Source of the DNA: Herbiconiux aconitum
Lineage (GTDB): Bacteria; Actinomycetota; Actinomycetes; Actinomycetales; Microbacteriaceae
Length of the DNA stretch: 64,000 bases
NCBI RefSeq assembly: GCF_024979235.1
Contig: NZ_JANLCM010000001.1
Location: 186,001 to 250,000 of the forward strand
Direction of reading: 5' to 3'
Part shown: positions 15,176 through 24,007 of the stretch, piece by piece
Position numbering within the stretch: position 1 is the stretch's first letter
Layout of the letters: every line of letters begins with the position of its first letter
Notes under the pieces: model-generated
Databases searched by the model: none
The model's input: the letters and a program-made list of their open reading frames with translations, nothing else
What the model was told of the DNA's origin: nothing
Made by a program: the position numbers and the translations under genes

Positions 15176-16297
15176 CTACAGCACGTCTCCTGACCCGCCA
15201 GCACGCAACGCATCCACGACCGACTTCACTCGCTGCGCATGCTCGCTGGTGGTGACGAGCAGCGCATCCGGCGTGTCCACCACCACGATGTCGTGCACCC
15301 CGATGAGGCTGATCACCCGCTTCGACTGCGACACCACGATGCCGCTCGAGGAATCGGCCAACACGCGCGCGTTCTTGCCCAGGATGGCGAGCTCGCTGCC
15401 TCGGCCGGCGCTGTGCAGCTTCGCGATCGACGCGAAGTCTCCCACGTCGTCCCAGTCGAAGTCGCCCGGGATGACCGCGAGGGTTCCCGCGGCCGCGGCC
15501 GGCTCGGCGATCGAGTAGTCGATGGCGATCTTCTTCAGCGTCGGCCAAACACGGTCGACCACCATGCCGCGGCGCGGGGTGTCCCAGGCCTCGGCGAGTT
15601 CCATGATGCCGGCGAGCAGCTCCGGCTCCGAGGCGCCGAGCTGCTCGAGCAGCCGGTCGGCGCGCGAGATGAACATGCCCGCGTTCCAGAGGTACTTGCC
15701 CGACGACAGGTAGCGGCGGGCCGTGGCGAGGTCGGGCTTCTCGACGAAGTTGCCGACTCGCAGGGCCTGCGGAGCGCCCTCGATCTCGAGCTCTTCGTCG
15801 GTGCGGATGTAGCCGAAGCCCACCGCCGCATCCGTCGGTGTGATGCCGATGGTCGCGATGTAGCCGGCGTCGGCGACGGCGACCGCCTGCACGACGGCGG
15901 CGCGGAAGCGCTCCGGGTTCGCGATGACGTGGTCGGCGGCGAAGGAACCGATGATCACGCCCGGCTCCCGCTGCTCCAGGATGGCGGCGGCCAGCACGAT
16001 GGCGGCGGTCGAATCGCGCGGCTCGCTCTCGAGCACCACGTTCTCATCTTCGAGCTTCGGCAGCTGCTCCTCGACGGCGGCGCGGTGGGCGCGGCCGGTG
16101 ACCACCATGATCCGCTGCTCACCGGAGAGCGGAGCCAGTCTGTCCCAGGTGTCGCGCAGCAGACTCTGGCCCGAGCCGCTCAGGTCGTGCAGGAACTTCG
16201 GCGCGTCGGCGCGGGAGAGCGGCCAGAGCCGCGATCCGATCCCGCCCGCCGGGATGACGCTGTACAACCGGTCGAGCGCGGAGGGAGTGGAATTCAT
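15176..16297 (-). CDS. manC: Mannose-1-phosphate guanylyltransferase
   Basis: This 373-aa protein opens with IPAGGIGSRLWPLSR, the nucleotidyltransferase signature, and has SFAADHVI, GFGYI and FVEKPDLATA. These define GDP-mannose pyrophosphorylases of the short, single-domain type; the C-terminal isomerase domain of bifunctional ManC/AlgA is absent. It makes GDP-mannose from mannose-1-phosphate and GTP. It starts at ATG 16295-16297, divergent from a GDP-mannose-type glycosyltransferase gene. A polyprenol-phosphate-mannose synthase at 29.7 kb would use the same donor. Confidence 0.9.
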   Translation of the reverse strand: MNSTPSALDRLYSVIPAGGIGSRLWPLSRADAPKFLHDLSGSGQSLLRDTWDRLAPLSGEQRIMVVTGRAHRAAVEEQLPKLEDENVVLESEPRDSTAAIVLAAAILEQREPGVIIGSFAADHVIANPERFRAAVVQAVAVADAGYIATIGITPTDAAVGFGYIRTDEELEIEGAPQALRVGNFVEKPDLATARRYLSSGKYLWNAGMFISRADRLLEQLGASEPELLAGIMELAEAWDTPRRGMVVDRVWPTLKKIAIDYSIAEPAAAAGTLAVIPGDFDWDDVGDFASIAKLHSAGRGSELAILGKNARVLADSSSGIVVSQSKRVISLIGVHDIVVVDTPDALLVTTSEHAQRVKSVVDALRAGGSGDVL

Positions 16298-16484
16298 GAG
16301 GCACAGCCTACCCACGGCCGATGACGCCCGGATGTCGGGCCCGGGAGCCCTGCCCGCGCCACTTCCGATGGAAGCCAGACGCTCACCACAGCGCCACCTC
16401 GATGTCACCCTCGGTCCATCTCGCCTTCTTACCGTCAGAACGTGGCCGGATGAGGCCGCACGGCGTCGCCCCCTGGAGGCACAG

Positions 16485-17636
16485 ATGCGAGTTGCGATCA
16501 TCAGCGAAAGTTTCCTTCCCACCGTCAACGGAGTCACGAACAGCGTCTGCAAGGTGCTGGACTATCTGGCCGATCACGGCCACGAGGCGATCGTGATCGC
16601 CCCGGCAGCGGGTTCGCCCGCTCACTACCGCGGATTCCCGGTGCACCAGGTGCCGTCGGTCGCCTATCGGCAGTTCCCGATGGGCATCCCGAACGCCCAG
16701 GTGGCACGCCTGATCTCGAAGTTCGCGCCCGACGTGCTGCATGCGGCCTCGCCGTTCCTGCTCGGGGCGCAGGGCATCGCCGCCGCCAACCGCTTCGGCA
16801 TCCCCACCGTCGCCATCTTCCAAACGGATGTCGCGGGCTATGCCAAGCGCAACCGCCTCGGTTCGGCGTCGAAACTGGCCTGGCGCTTCGTGCGCTGGAT
16901 CCACGACGGCGCCGACCTCACCCTCGCGCCCTCGCTCGCCTCCCGCACCGACCTCGAGAATGCGGGCGTGGAGCGGATCGCACTCTGGGGCCGAGGCGTC
17001 GACCTCACGCGCTACCACCCGAACAACCGGGCCCGCCCCGCCGCTCGCGCGCTCAACGCGCTGCTGGCCGGCCCGGGCGGCGACACCGTCGTCGGCTACG
17101 TCGGCCGGGTCGCTCCCGAGAAGGGTCTCGAGCGCCTCGCTTCCCTGCGCGGACTGCCGAACCTGCATCTCGCGATCGTGGGCGACGGGCCGAGCGACGA
17201 CCACATCCGGGGCCTGCTCCGAGGCATGCCGGCGACGTTCCTCGGCCGGCTCTCCGGGCAGCAGCTGGCCGACGCCTACGCGAGCTTCGACGTCTTCGTG
17301 CACACCGGCACGGAGGAGACGTTCGGCCAGACCCTGCAGGAGGCGCACGCCACCGGCCTACCGGTGGTCGCCCCGGCGGCGGGCGGGCCGATCGACCTGG
17401 TGCGGCACGGGGAGAACGGCTACCTCTTCGACCCCGGCGACCCCGGCGACCTCCGCACGGGCATCCGTTCGCTGGTCGAGGATCCGGCGCTCCGGATGCG
17501 GATGGGCGAAGCCGGACGACGGGCGGTGATCGGCAAGTCGTGGGAGGCTCTGTGCGACGAGCTGATGGCGCACTACGCCTCGGTGACCAGTCCGGCAAAG
17601 ACGCGCAAGCGCACTCCGGCTGGCTCACACGCCTGA
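16485..17636 (+). CDS. GT4-family glycosyltransferase, MgtA/PimB-like mannosyltransferase
   Basis: This 383-aa protein has the GT-B N-terminal signature ESFLPTVNGVTNSV, a central GRGVDLTRYHP hinge, VGYVGRVAPEKGLERL, and the donor-site GTEETFGQTLQEA with its E-x7-E pair. Closest characterised relatives are corynebacterial and mycobacterial MgtA/PimB-type GDP-mannose-dependent alpha-mannosyltransferases, which build membrane glycolipids. That assignment rests on motif resemblance. ATG 16485 follows a GGAGG site by five bases. It is divergent from manC with 187 bases between, so the pair may be co-regulated. Confidence 0.85.
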   Translation: MRVAIISESFLPTVNGVTNSVCKVLDYLADHGHEAIVIAPAAGSPAHYRGFPVHQVPSVAYRQFPMGIPNAQVARLISKFAPDVLHAASPFLLGAQGIAAANRFGIPTVAIFQTDVAGYAKRNRLGSASKLAWRFVRWIHDGADLTLAPSLASRTDLENAGVERIALWGRGVDLTRYHPNNRARPAARALNALLAGPGGDTVVGYVGRVAPEKGLERLASLRGLPNLHLAIVGDGPSDDHIRGLLRGMPATFLGRLSGQQLADAYASFDVFVHTGTEETFGQTLQEAHATGLPVVAPAAGGPIDLVRHGENGYLFDPGDPGDLRTGIRSLVEDPALRMRMGEAGRRAVIGKSWEALCDELMAHYASVTSPAKTRKRTPAGSHA

Positions 17637-17655
17637 ATACCACGGGGTATTCAGG
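17632..17655 (+). terminator. Perfect hairpin at the end of the mannosyltransferase gene
   Basis: CCTGAATACC (17632-17641) and GGTATTCAGG (17646-17655) form a perfect 10-base stem with a 4-base loop, overlapping the stop codon of the glycosyltransferase gene. No long U-tract follows. It may be a weak terminator or an operator upstream of the sdh operon. Confidence 0.45.
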
Positions 17656-17834
17656 AGCCGTCTCGGCGTGTGTTTACGCGGGATGCGTGGGAGCGCGGGC
17701 CTGTATACAAATAAGGCCTGCCTAACAAGCATCCGGCGACCTCTGAGCGTAGACTGCTTACGGTCGTGGATCGAGTGCGCACCGTTCGACGTGTGGGCGA
17801 TCGCGAATCCAACTGAAGCCAAGGAGGGTTGTTC

Positions 17835-18248
17835 GTGCCTGAAAACTCGGCGGGAACGATGACACCACGGCGGCCGGCTGGCACCTTGTATCGCGGCCGC
17901 GAAGGCATGTGGTCGTGGGTGCTGCACCGCATCACGGGCGTCGCCATTTTCTTCTTCCTACTCGTGCACGTGCTCGACACGGCGATGGTGCGGGTCGCTC
18001 CGGGTGCCTACAACGCGGTGATCGACACCTACAAGAACCCCATCATGGGTCTCGGTGAGACGGCGCTCGTGGCCGCGATCGTGTTCCATGCCTTCAACGG
18101 CATCCGAATCATCCTGATCGACCTGTGGTCGAAGGGCGCGAAGTACCAGCGCGTGATGTTCTGGATCGTCATCGGCCTCTGGGCCGTGACGATGCTCGGC
18201 TTCGCACCCCGCCACCTCATCAACGTGTTCAGCGAGGTCGGTCACTGA
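17835..18248 (+). CDS. sdhC: Succinate dehydrogenase cytochrome b556 subunit
   Basis: This 137-aa membrane anchor has the SdhC signature HRITGVAIFFFLLVH at 31-45 in the first of three hydrophobic segments, and FHAFNGIR in the second, which carries the likely haem-ligand histidine. It anchors the dehydrogenase to the membrane and helps form the quinone site. GTG 17835 was chosen over TTG 17829 because AAGGAGGG sits at the right distance before it. The stop overlaps the start of sdhD (TGATG). About 200 bases upstream are non-coding and hold the operon promoter region. Confidence 0.95.
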   Translation: MPENSAGTMTPRRPAGTLYRGREGMWSWVLHRITGVAIFFFLLVHVLDTAMVRVAPGAYNAVIDTYKNPIMGLGETALVAAIVFHAFNGIRIILIDLWSKGAKYQRVMFWIVIGLWAVTMLGFAPRHLINVFSEVGH

Positions 18249-18697
18249 TGGCGACGACGATCGATTCCCCCCGCGCCCCGCACACCGTCCGCCGCTCGCG
18301 TGGTGTGAACTGGGAGAAGTGGGGCTGGATCTACATGCGCGCCTCGGGCGTGGTGCTCCTCATCCTCATCTTCGGTCACCTCTTCGTGAACCTGTGGCTC
18401 GGCGACGGCATCAAGGCCATCGACTTCGCCTTCGTGGGCGGCAAGTGGTCCGACCCGTTCTGGCAGGTGTGGGACTGCGTGATGCTGTGGCTCGCGCTCA
18501 TCCACGGCGGCAACGGCATGCGCACCATCGTGAACGACTACGCCACGCGTGCCCTCACCCGCAAGATCCTGCTCGCCGGCATCCTGGTCGCCGTCGTGGC
18601 CGAAATCGTGCTCGGAACGCTCGTGATCTTCACCTTCGACCCGTGCCCCGCAGGCTCCCCGGCAGATCTCCTGCCGTCGTTCTGCCCCGTCAACTAG
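18248..18697 (+). CDS. sdhD: Succinate dehydrogenase hydrophobic membrane anchor subunit
   Basis: This 149-aa protein has three predicted membrane helices, with WIYMRASGVVLLILIFGHLFV, WDCVMLWLALIHGGNGMR and a third starting at ILLAGIL. The HGGNGMRTIVNDY segment is typical of actinobacterial SdhD. With SdhC it forms the membrane domain that passes electrons to menaquinone. The start ATG shares bases with the sdhC stop, which suggests translational coupling. It lies 19 bases before sdhA. Confidence 0.94.
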   Translation: MATTIDSPRAPHTVRRSRGVNWEKWGWIYMRASGVVLLILIFGHLFVNLWLGDGIKAIDFAFVGGKWSDPFWQVWDCVMLWLALIHGGNGMRTIVNDYATRALTRKILLAGILVAVVAEIVLGTLVIFTFDPCPAGSPADLLPSFCPVN

Positions 18698-18716
18698 TTA
18701 GAGCCAGCCAATCAGC

Positions 18717-20534
18717 ATGAGTGAGCCTGTGACCCAGTACGAAGACGGCGCCGTGATCGACGGCGTGCATTACCACCAGTTCGACATCGTGATCGTGGGC
18801 GCCGGTGGTGCCGGCATGCGTGCGGCCATCGAGGCGGGCCCGAAAGCGAAGACGGCCGTCATCTCGAAGCTCTACCCCACGCGTTCCCACACGGGTGCGG
18901 CGCAGGGCGGCATGGCCGCGGCGCTCGCGAACGTCGAAGAAGACAACTGGGAGTGGCACACCTTCGACACCGTGAAGGGCGGCGATTACCTGGTCGACCA
19001 GGATGCCGCCGAGATCCTCGCGAAGGAGGCCATCGACGCGGTCATCGACCTCGAGAACATGGGCCTGCCGTTCAACCGCACGCCCGAGGGCAAGATCGAC
19101 CAGCGCCGCTTCGGTGGCCACACCCGCGACCACGGAAAAGCCCCGGTTCGCCGGGCCTGCTACGCGGCCGACCGCACCGGGCACATGATTCTGCAGACGC
19201 TGTTCCAGAACTGCGTGCGCCTCGGCATCAACTTCTTCAACGAGTACTACGTGCTCGACCTGGTGATGACGTCTGTGGATGGCGTCGACAAGCCTTCGGG
19301 GGTCGTGGCTTACGAGCTGTCGACCGGCGAGATCCACGTCTTCCAGGCGAAGGCCGTCATCTTCGCCACCGGCGGTTTCGGCAAGATCTACAAGACCACG
19401 TCGAACGCGCACACCCTCACGGGCGACGGCGTCGGCATCATCTGGCGCAAGGGCCTGCCGCTCGAAGACATGGAGTTCTTCCAGTTCCACCCCACCGGAT
19501 TGGCGGGGCTCGGCATCCTGCTCACCGAGGGAGCGCGAGGCGAAGGAGCGATCCTCCGCAACGCCTCGGGCGAACGCTTCATGGAGCGCTACGCCCCCAC
19601 CATCAAAGACCTGGCGCCCCGCGACATCGTGGCGCGCTGCATGGTTCAAGAGGTGGCCGAGGGGCGCGGCGCGGGGCCGCACAAAGACTACGTGCTGCTC
19701 GACTGCACGCACCTCGGCGCCGAAGTGCTCGAGACGAAGCTGCCCGACATCACGGAGTTCGCGCGCACCTACCTCGGTGTCGACCCGGTGGTCGAGCCGG
19801 TTCCGGTGATGCCCACGGCCCATTACGCGATGGGCGGCATCCCGACCAACATCAAGGCCGAGGTGCTCAGCGACAACGACACCGTCGTTCCCGGCCTTTA
19901 CGCCGCCGGCGAGTGCGCCTGCGTCTCGGTGCACGGATCGAACCGTCTCGGCACCAACTCGCTGCTCGACATCAACGTGTTCGGCAAGCGGAGCGGCAAC
20001 AACGCCGCGGAGTACGTGCAGACGGTCGACTTCACGCCACTGCCTCCCGAGCCCGCCGCCGCGATCGTGTCGCTGGTCGCATCCCTCCGCAACGGAACCG
20101 GCACCGGCACCGAGCGCATCGCGGCCATCCGCAAGGAGCTGCAAGACGAGATGGACAAGAACGCCCAGGTGTTCCGCACCGACGAGTCGCTGGCCGAGGT
20201 CACCGCGACCATCCACCGGTTGCGCGAGCGCTACCGCAACATCCAGGTGCAAGACAAGGGCAAGCGGTTCAACACCGACCTGCTCGAAGCCATCGAACTC
20301 GGCTTCCTGCTCGACCTGGCCGAAGTCGTGGTCTTCTCGGCCCGCAACCGCCAGGAGAGCCGCGGCGGCCACATGCGCGACGACTACCCGAAGCGCGACG
20401 ACGAGAACTACATGAAGCACACGATGGCGTATCTCTCCGGAGACCCGCACTCGAGTGACGCCGCCGACCACATCCGGCTCGACTGGAAGCCCGTCGTGAT
20501 CACGCGCTACCAGCCGATGGAGAGGAAGTACTGA
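18717..20534 (+). CDS. sdhA: Succinate dehydrogenase flavoprotein subunit
   Basis: This 605-aa protein has the FAD dinucleotide fold GAGGAG (28-33), the covalent-flavin histidine in [10 protein letters not shown] (His58), [15 protein letters not shown], the substrate-site HPTG, and [13 protein letters not shown] near the C-terminal half. It oxidises succinate to fumarate at the cytoplasmic face and passes electrons to SdhB. Length and motif order match the soluble flavoprotein of ordinary bacterial complex II. Its stop overlaps the sdhB start (TGATG). Confidence 0.97.
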   Translation: MSEPVTQYEDGAVIDGVHYHQFDIVIVGAGGAGMRAAIEAGPKAKTAVISKLYPTRSHTGAAQGGMAAALANVEEDNWEWHTFDTVKGGDYLVDQDAAEILAKEAIDAVIDLENMGLPFNRTPEGKIDQRRFGGHTRDHGKAPVRRACYAADRTGHMILQTLFQNCVRLGINFFNEYYVLDLVMTSVDGVDKPSGVVAYELSTGEIHVFQAKAVIFATGGFGKIYKTTSNAHTLTGDGVGIIWRKGLPLEDMEFFQFHPTGLAGLGILLTEGARGEGAILRNASGERFMERYAPTIKDLAPRDIVARCMVQEVAEGRGAGPHKDYVLLDCTHLGAEVLETKLPDITEFARTYLGVDPVVEPVPVMPTAHYAMGGIPTNIKAEVLSDNDTVVPGLYAAGECACVSVHGSNRLGTNSLLDINVFGKRSGNNAAEYVQTVDFTPLPPEPAAAIVSLVASLRNGTGTGTERIAAIRKELQDEMDKNAQVFRTDESLAEVTATIHRLRERYRNIQVQDKGKRFNTDLLEAIELGFLLDLAEVVVFSARNRQESRGGHMRDDYPKRDDENYMKHTMAYLSGDPHSSDAADHIRLDWKPVVITRYQPMERKY

Positions 20535-21304
20535 TGTCTCTGGTTCTTGACGACGCCCCCGCGGGCGGACCGGCTCCGGAAGCGCCGATCGAGGCGTTCA
20601 CCGTCACGCTCATCATCCGTCGCTTCGACCCGGATGTGGATGACGAGCCGCGCTGGCAGGACTTCGACGTGCAGATGTTCGCCACCGACCGCATCCTCGA
20701 CGCCCTGCACAAGATCAAGTGGGAGCAGGACGGGTCGCTCACGTTCCGCCGCTCCTGTGCGCACGGCATCTGCGGGTCGGATGCGATGCGCATCAACGGC
20801 CGCAACCGCCTGGCCTGCAAGACGCTCATCAAAGACCTCGACATCACGAAGCCGATCTACGTCGAGGCCATCAAGGGCCTTCCGCTCGAGAAAGACCTGA
20901 TCGTCGACATGGACCCGTTCTTCGAGTCCTTCCGCGAGGTGCAGCCGTTCCTGCAGTCGTCCTCTGCTCCCCCGAAGGACAAGGAGCGCATCCAGTCGGT
21001 CGCCGACCGCGCTCGCTTCGACGACACCACGAAGTGCATCCTCTGCGCCGCGTGCACCTCGTCATGCCCTGTTTTCTGGACAGACGGGCAGTACTTCGGC
21101 CCCGCCGCCATCGTGAACGCGCACCGCTTCATCTTCGACTCGCGCGACGAGGCGGCCCAGACGCGGCTCGACATCCTGAACGACAAAGAGGGCGTGTGGC
21201 GTTGCCGCACCACCTTCAACTGCACGGATGCCTGCCCCCGCGGCATCCAGGTGACCCAGGCGATCGCCGAGGTCAAGCAGGCCATCATGCGCGGCAAGCC
21301 GTAG
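20534..21304 (+). CDS. sdhB: Succinate dehydrogenase iron-sulfur subunit
   Basis: This 256-aa protein has the [2Fe-2S] cluster ligands in SCAHGICGSDAM and a later Cys in NRLACK, the [4Fe-4S] motif CILCAACTSSCP, and the [3Fe-4S] segment CRTTFNCTDACPRGI. It relays electrons from SdhA to quinone. The start overlaps the sdhA stop, and the gene closes the sdhCDAB operon. The left repeat of the second DUF559 cassette begins 48 bases after its stop. Confidence 0.97.
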   Translation: MSLVLDDAPAGGPAPEAPIEAFTVTLIIRRFDPDVDDEPRWQDFDVQMFATDRILDALHKIKWEQDGSLTFRRSCAHGICGSDAMRINGRNRLACKTLIKDLDITKPIYVEAIKGLPLEKDLIVDMDPFFESFREVQPFLQSSSAPPKDKERIQSVADRARFDDTTKCILCAACTSSCPVFWTDGQYFGPAAIVNAHRFIFDSRDEAAQTRLDILNDKEGVWRCRTTFNCTDACPRGIQVTQAIAEVKQAIMRGKP

Positions 21305-21351
21305 GGTCGCGCCGCCCGCCCGCTCGCACCCACGCCCGCTCCGCTCCGCTC

Positions 21352-21430
21352 CGAAACGACGGAGTCTCGGCCCCTTTCCGGGCTGGGGCTCCGTCGTTTC
21401 CGTTAGGCGCCGGTATTCTCCGTCGTTTCG
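21352..21430. repeat. 79-bp tripartite repeat, left flank of DUF559 cassette 2
   Basis: CGAAACGACGGAG at 21352-21364 is inverted at 21389-21401 (CTCCGTCGTTTCC) and again at 21418-21430 (CTCCGTCGTTTCG). The offsets, +37 and +66, are identical in the copy at 22410-22488, and the third motif is preceded by ATT or TTT. Bases between the motifs diverge between the copies, so selection or copying seems to act on the motifs and the spacing. Confidence 0.85.
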
Positions 21431-21541
21431 ACACGGGGCTGGGCGACGGATTGCTCCTCCACAATTCGCTGCTCTGGCTGATTTGTCCCCAGATTCTGCC
21501 GGACCACCCGCCTCCCGTGGATGGCAGGGCAGAGTCGCTGC

Positions 21542-22390
21542 ATGCCGTCCGCTGCCCTCTACCTGCCCGAGTTCTCAACCCCCCGGTCGCTGCAGCGGCT
21601 CGGCATCGCGGAGCAGCGCCTCCGTTCGCTCCGTCGTGACGGCTCTCTCGTGCGCGTTCGGCAGGGCGTGTACGCGCGACCGGATGCTCGCAGCCAGCTG
21701 GTCCGTGCCGTGCGGCTCGGGGGCAGCCTGACCGCGCATTCGGCGCTCAACGAGTGGGGGGCCTGGTGTCCGCCGGGCGACGAGCGACTGCACGTCGCCG
21801 TCGACGCGCATGCTCGGGCGCTCCGCGATCCCGACACCGGAGCACCGTTCGTGTCGCGATCCGATGTGGTCGTGCATTGGAAGAGCGCGACGTCTTTTCG
21901 CGACCCCAGCCCACCCGGCATCGTCGCGCTGCCGCGTGCCGTCCGACACCTACCGGCATCACTCGAGCACGCCCACGTGGTCGCTGTGCTGGATTCCGCG
22001 GTGCGCCGGCGGTTGTGTACCACCGCTCAGCTCGCGGCCGAGTTCGAGACCGCGCCCCGGCTGGCGCGCGCCCTTCGGCGTGTCGACCCGCGTGCCGAAT
22101 CGGGAACGGAATCCGTCACCCGCGTCCGGTTGCTCGAGGTCGGCATCGAGGCGGACCTGCAGGTGAAGATCGGTGTCCATCGCGTCGATCTTCTGATCGC
22201 CGGCCGCCTCATCATCGAGGTCGACGGCAAGGAATTCCACGACACCGAGTCCACCTTCGAGTCGGACCGCCGTCGCGACACCGAACTCGCGTATCGCGGC
22301 TACCGCGTGCTCCGGTTCAGCTACACCCAGGTGCTGTATGCCTGGCCGACCTGCCTCGCCGCCATCCGCGCCGCGCTCGCTGCGCTCTGA
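21542..22390 (+). CDS. DUF559 domain protein (AbiEi-like N-terminus, Vsr-like nuclease fold C-terminus), cassette 2
   Basis: This 282-aa protein has an N-terminal helix-turn-helix-like part (SLQRLGIAEQRLRSLRRDG, then LVRVRQGVYARPD) of the AbiEi type, a middle SALNEWGAW region, and a C-terminal DUF559 domain. That domain has VDLLIAGRLIIEVDGKEFH, ESDRRRDTELAYRGYRVLRF and a final Val. The Asp, Glu and D-x-x-R residues expected in Vsr/PD-(D/E)XK-like nucleases are present. ATG 21542 is taken as the start; ATG 21521 is an alternative. It resembles the protein at 5701-6594 in architecture but is clearly diverged, and the palindromes around it are also a different subtype. Confidence 0.8.
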   Translation: MPSAALYLPEFSTPRSLQRLGIAEQRLRSLRRDGSLVRVRQGVYARPDARSQLVRAVRLGGSLTAHSALNEWGAWCPPGDERLHVAVDAHARALRDPDTGAPFVSRSDVVVHWKSATSFRDPSPPGIVALPRAVRHLPASLEHAHVVAVLDSAVRRRLCTTAQLAAEFETAPRLARALRRVDPRAESGTESVTRVRLLEVGIEADLQVKIGVHRVDLLIAGRLIIEVDGKEFHDTESTFESDRRRDTELAYRGYRVLRFSYTQVLYAWPTCLAAIRAALAAL

Positions 22391-22409
22391 GTGGCGCGCG
22401 CTCGCGCGA

Positions 22410-22488
22410 CGAAACGACGGAGGTGAAAGCGTTCGTCGGTCCGAGGCTCCGTCGTTTCCGTCACGGTGCCACTTTCTCCGTCGTTTCG
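22410..22488. repeat. 79-bp tripartite repeat, right flank of DUF559 cassette 2
   Basis: This is a direct copy of 21352-21430: CGAAACGACGGAG at 22410-22422, CTCCGTCGTTTCC at 22447-22459 and CTCCGTCGTTTCG at 22476-22488. It starts 19 bases after the DUF559 stop. Start-to-start distance between the two copies is 1058 bases; in cassette 1 it is about 1020. Confidence 0.85.
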
Positions 22489-22489
22489 G

Positions 22490-22680
22490 ATGGGACCAGA
22501 GGTGGGGTGCGGGTGGGAGGGGTTTCGGGTGGGAGGGAGTGCGGGGGTCGGGTGGGAGGGAGTGCGGGTGGGAGGGGTGTCCGGGGGGAGGGAGTGCGGG
22601 GGTGCGGGTGGGAGGGGGCCGACGAGGAAGGGGTGGGAGGGGCGGACGAGAGGGGAGCGGGAGAGCGGGGTCCGTTCTAG
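22490..22680. repeat. G-rich degenerate minisatellite with quadruplex potential
   Basis: The plus strand carries six copies of GTGGGAGGG embedded in degenerate units with GAGTGCGGG and GGGTG spacers. Dozens of G-runs of three or more follow each other with short loops, so G-quadruplex formation on this strand is likely. The stretch fills the gap between the DUF559 cassette and the YihY gene and ends about 10 bases before its ATG. It could affect translation or transcription of that gene. Confidence 0.75.
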
Positions 22681-22689
22681 GCTCGGGAC

Positions 22690-23895
22690 ATGAGCGACGA
22701 GCGGGGCACCACGACGGGAAGCACGGCCGTCGATGACGATCGGGCGACGACCAGGAGCAACGCCGCCGGCAAACCGGCCATCGACGTCGAGAAGAAGGCC
22801 GAGGGGCCCGCAAAGCCCAAGTCGGGCATCCAGAAGCTCATCGCGTGGGTGATGGCCCTGCGTCTGGTGCGGGTGTTCATCCGCTTCAGTTCGAGCGGCG
22901 GCGAGATCATGGCGTCGGGCATGTCGTTCCAGGCGGTCTTCGCCGTCTTCGCCGGCATCTGGGTGGGGTTCTCGATCTTCGGCATCGTGCTGGCCTCGAA
23001 CCAAGCGCTGATGGATGCCGTGGTGCAGCAACTGAGCAACTCGATTCCCGGCCTCATCGGCGAAGACGGCGCCATCGATCCCGACATGCTCTCGCAGGCA
23101 CGTATCCTCGGCTGGACCGGCGCCATCGCCCTCGTCGGACTGGTGCTGACCGCGATCGGCTGGCTCGCGTCGACCCGCGATTCCATCCGGCGCATCTTTA
23201 AACTCGACCCACCCACCACGAACCCGGTGATCCTCAAGCTCAAGGATTTCGGGCTCGCCCTCGGGTTCGGCATCGCGATCGTCCTCTCGTCGGCGGTGAG
23301 TCTGTTGAGCAATCAGGGGCTCACGATCGTATTCAACCTCGTGGGCATCGATTCGGAGTCGCCGGTCGCCCTCTTCGTGGCTTGGCTCGTGGGCGTGCTC
23401 GTCGTGTTCGCGTTCGACAGTCTCGTGCTCGGAGTGGCCTTCCGTGTGCTGTCGGGAGTGAAGATCCCGTTGCGCCGTCTCGTGGTGGGTGCCGTCATCG
23501 GAGGCGCCGCCCTCGGCGTGCTGAAGATCCTCGGCAGTCTGCTCCTCGGCGGCGCCACCTCGAACCCGCTCCTCGCGTCGTTCGCCGTGATCATCGGAAT
23601 CATGATCTTCCTCAACCTGGTCTGCCGCGTCATCCTCGTGTCGGCCACCTGGATCGCGGTGGGCATGGATGACGCGGGCATCGATCCCCGCGCGCTGAGC
23701 CCGGAACAGATGGAGGTCGAGCGTCAGCAGCGGGTGGCGGATGCGCGCGACACCCTGGTCTCGGCCGAGCGCGAGCGCCTGCGGAACGAACTCACCACCA
23801 CGCACGGGCTCGCCCGCCGGCGTGTGCGCAAGAAGCTCGAGCGGCTCGAGAAGCTCGACCGGGCCGAGGCGCTGAAGCTCTCGAAGAAGCTCTGA
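22690..23895 (+). CDS. YihY/BrkB-family inner-membrane protein
   Basis: This 401-aa protein has a charged N-terminal tail of about 45 residues, then six hydrophobic segments. The family feature GGEIMASGMSFQAVFAVFAG leads the first, and VCRVILVSATWIAVGMD ends the last. The C-terminal 80 residues form a basic predicted coiled coil (EVERQQRVADARD onward). YihY/BrkB proteins are widespread inner-membrane proteins, linked in some species to transport or envelope functions. The role here is unknown. The start ATG lies directly behind the G-rich minisatellite and no clear ribosome site is distinguishable within it. Confidence 0.85.
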   Translation: MSDERGTTTGSTAVDDDRATTRSNAAGKPAIDVEKKAEGPAKPKSGIQKLIAWVMALRLVRVFIRFSSSGGEIMASGMSFQAVFAVFAGIWVGFSIFGIVLASNQALMDAVVQQLSNSIPGLIGEDGAIDPDMLSQARILGWTGAIALVGLVLTAIGWLASTRDSIRRIFKLDPPTTNPVILKLKDFGLALGFGIAIVLSSAVSLLSNQGLTIVFNLVGIDSESPVALFVAWLVGVLVVFAFDSLVLGVAFRVLSGVKIPLRRLVVGAVIGGAALGVLKILGSLLLGGATSNPLLASFAVIIGIMIFLNLVCRVILVSATWIAVGMDDAGIDPRALSPEQMEVERQQRVADARDTLVSAERERLRNELTTTHGLARRRVRKKLERLEKLDRAEALKLSKKL

Positions 23896-24007
23896 GCCGG
23901 GAGCAAGGAGGTCACGCCCGGGGCCCGCGCCCGGCGTCACATGGGCGAACGGATGCACCGGGCCGCCCCCGGAAGGCGGTGTCAGCGCCCGCCGCTACAG
24001 TAGAACC

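Noticed and set aside
18690..20471. A 593-aa open frame antisense to sdhA
   Set aside because: It is a GC-driven shadow of a perfectly conserved sdhA; it has no family motif and no ribosome site.
21352..22488. Insertion sequence or composite transposon around DUF559 cassette 2
   Set aside because: No transposase motif and no target-site duplication seen; the flanks are direct rather than terminal inverted repeats.
22321..23958. A 545-aa open frame antisense to the YihY gene
   Set aside because: Crosses the minisatellite and the right repeat and shows no motif; a shadow.
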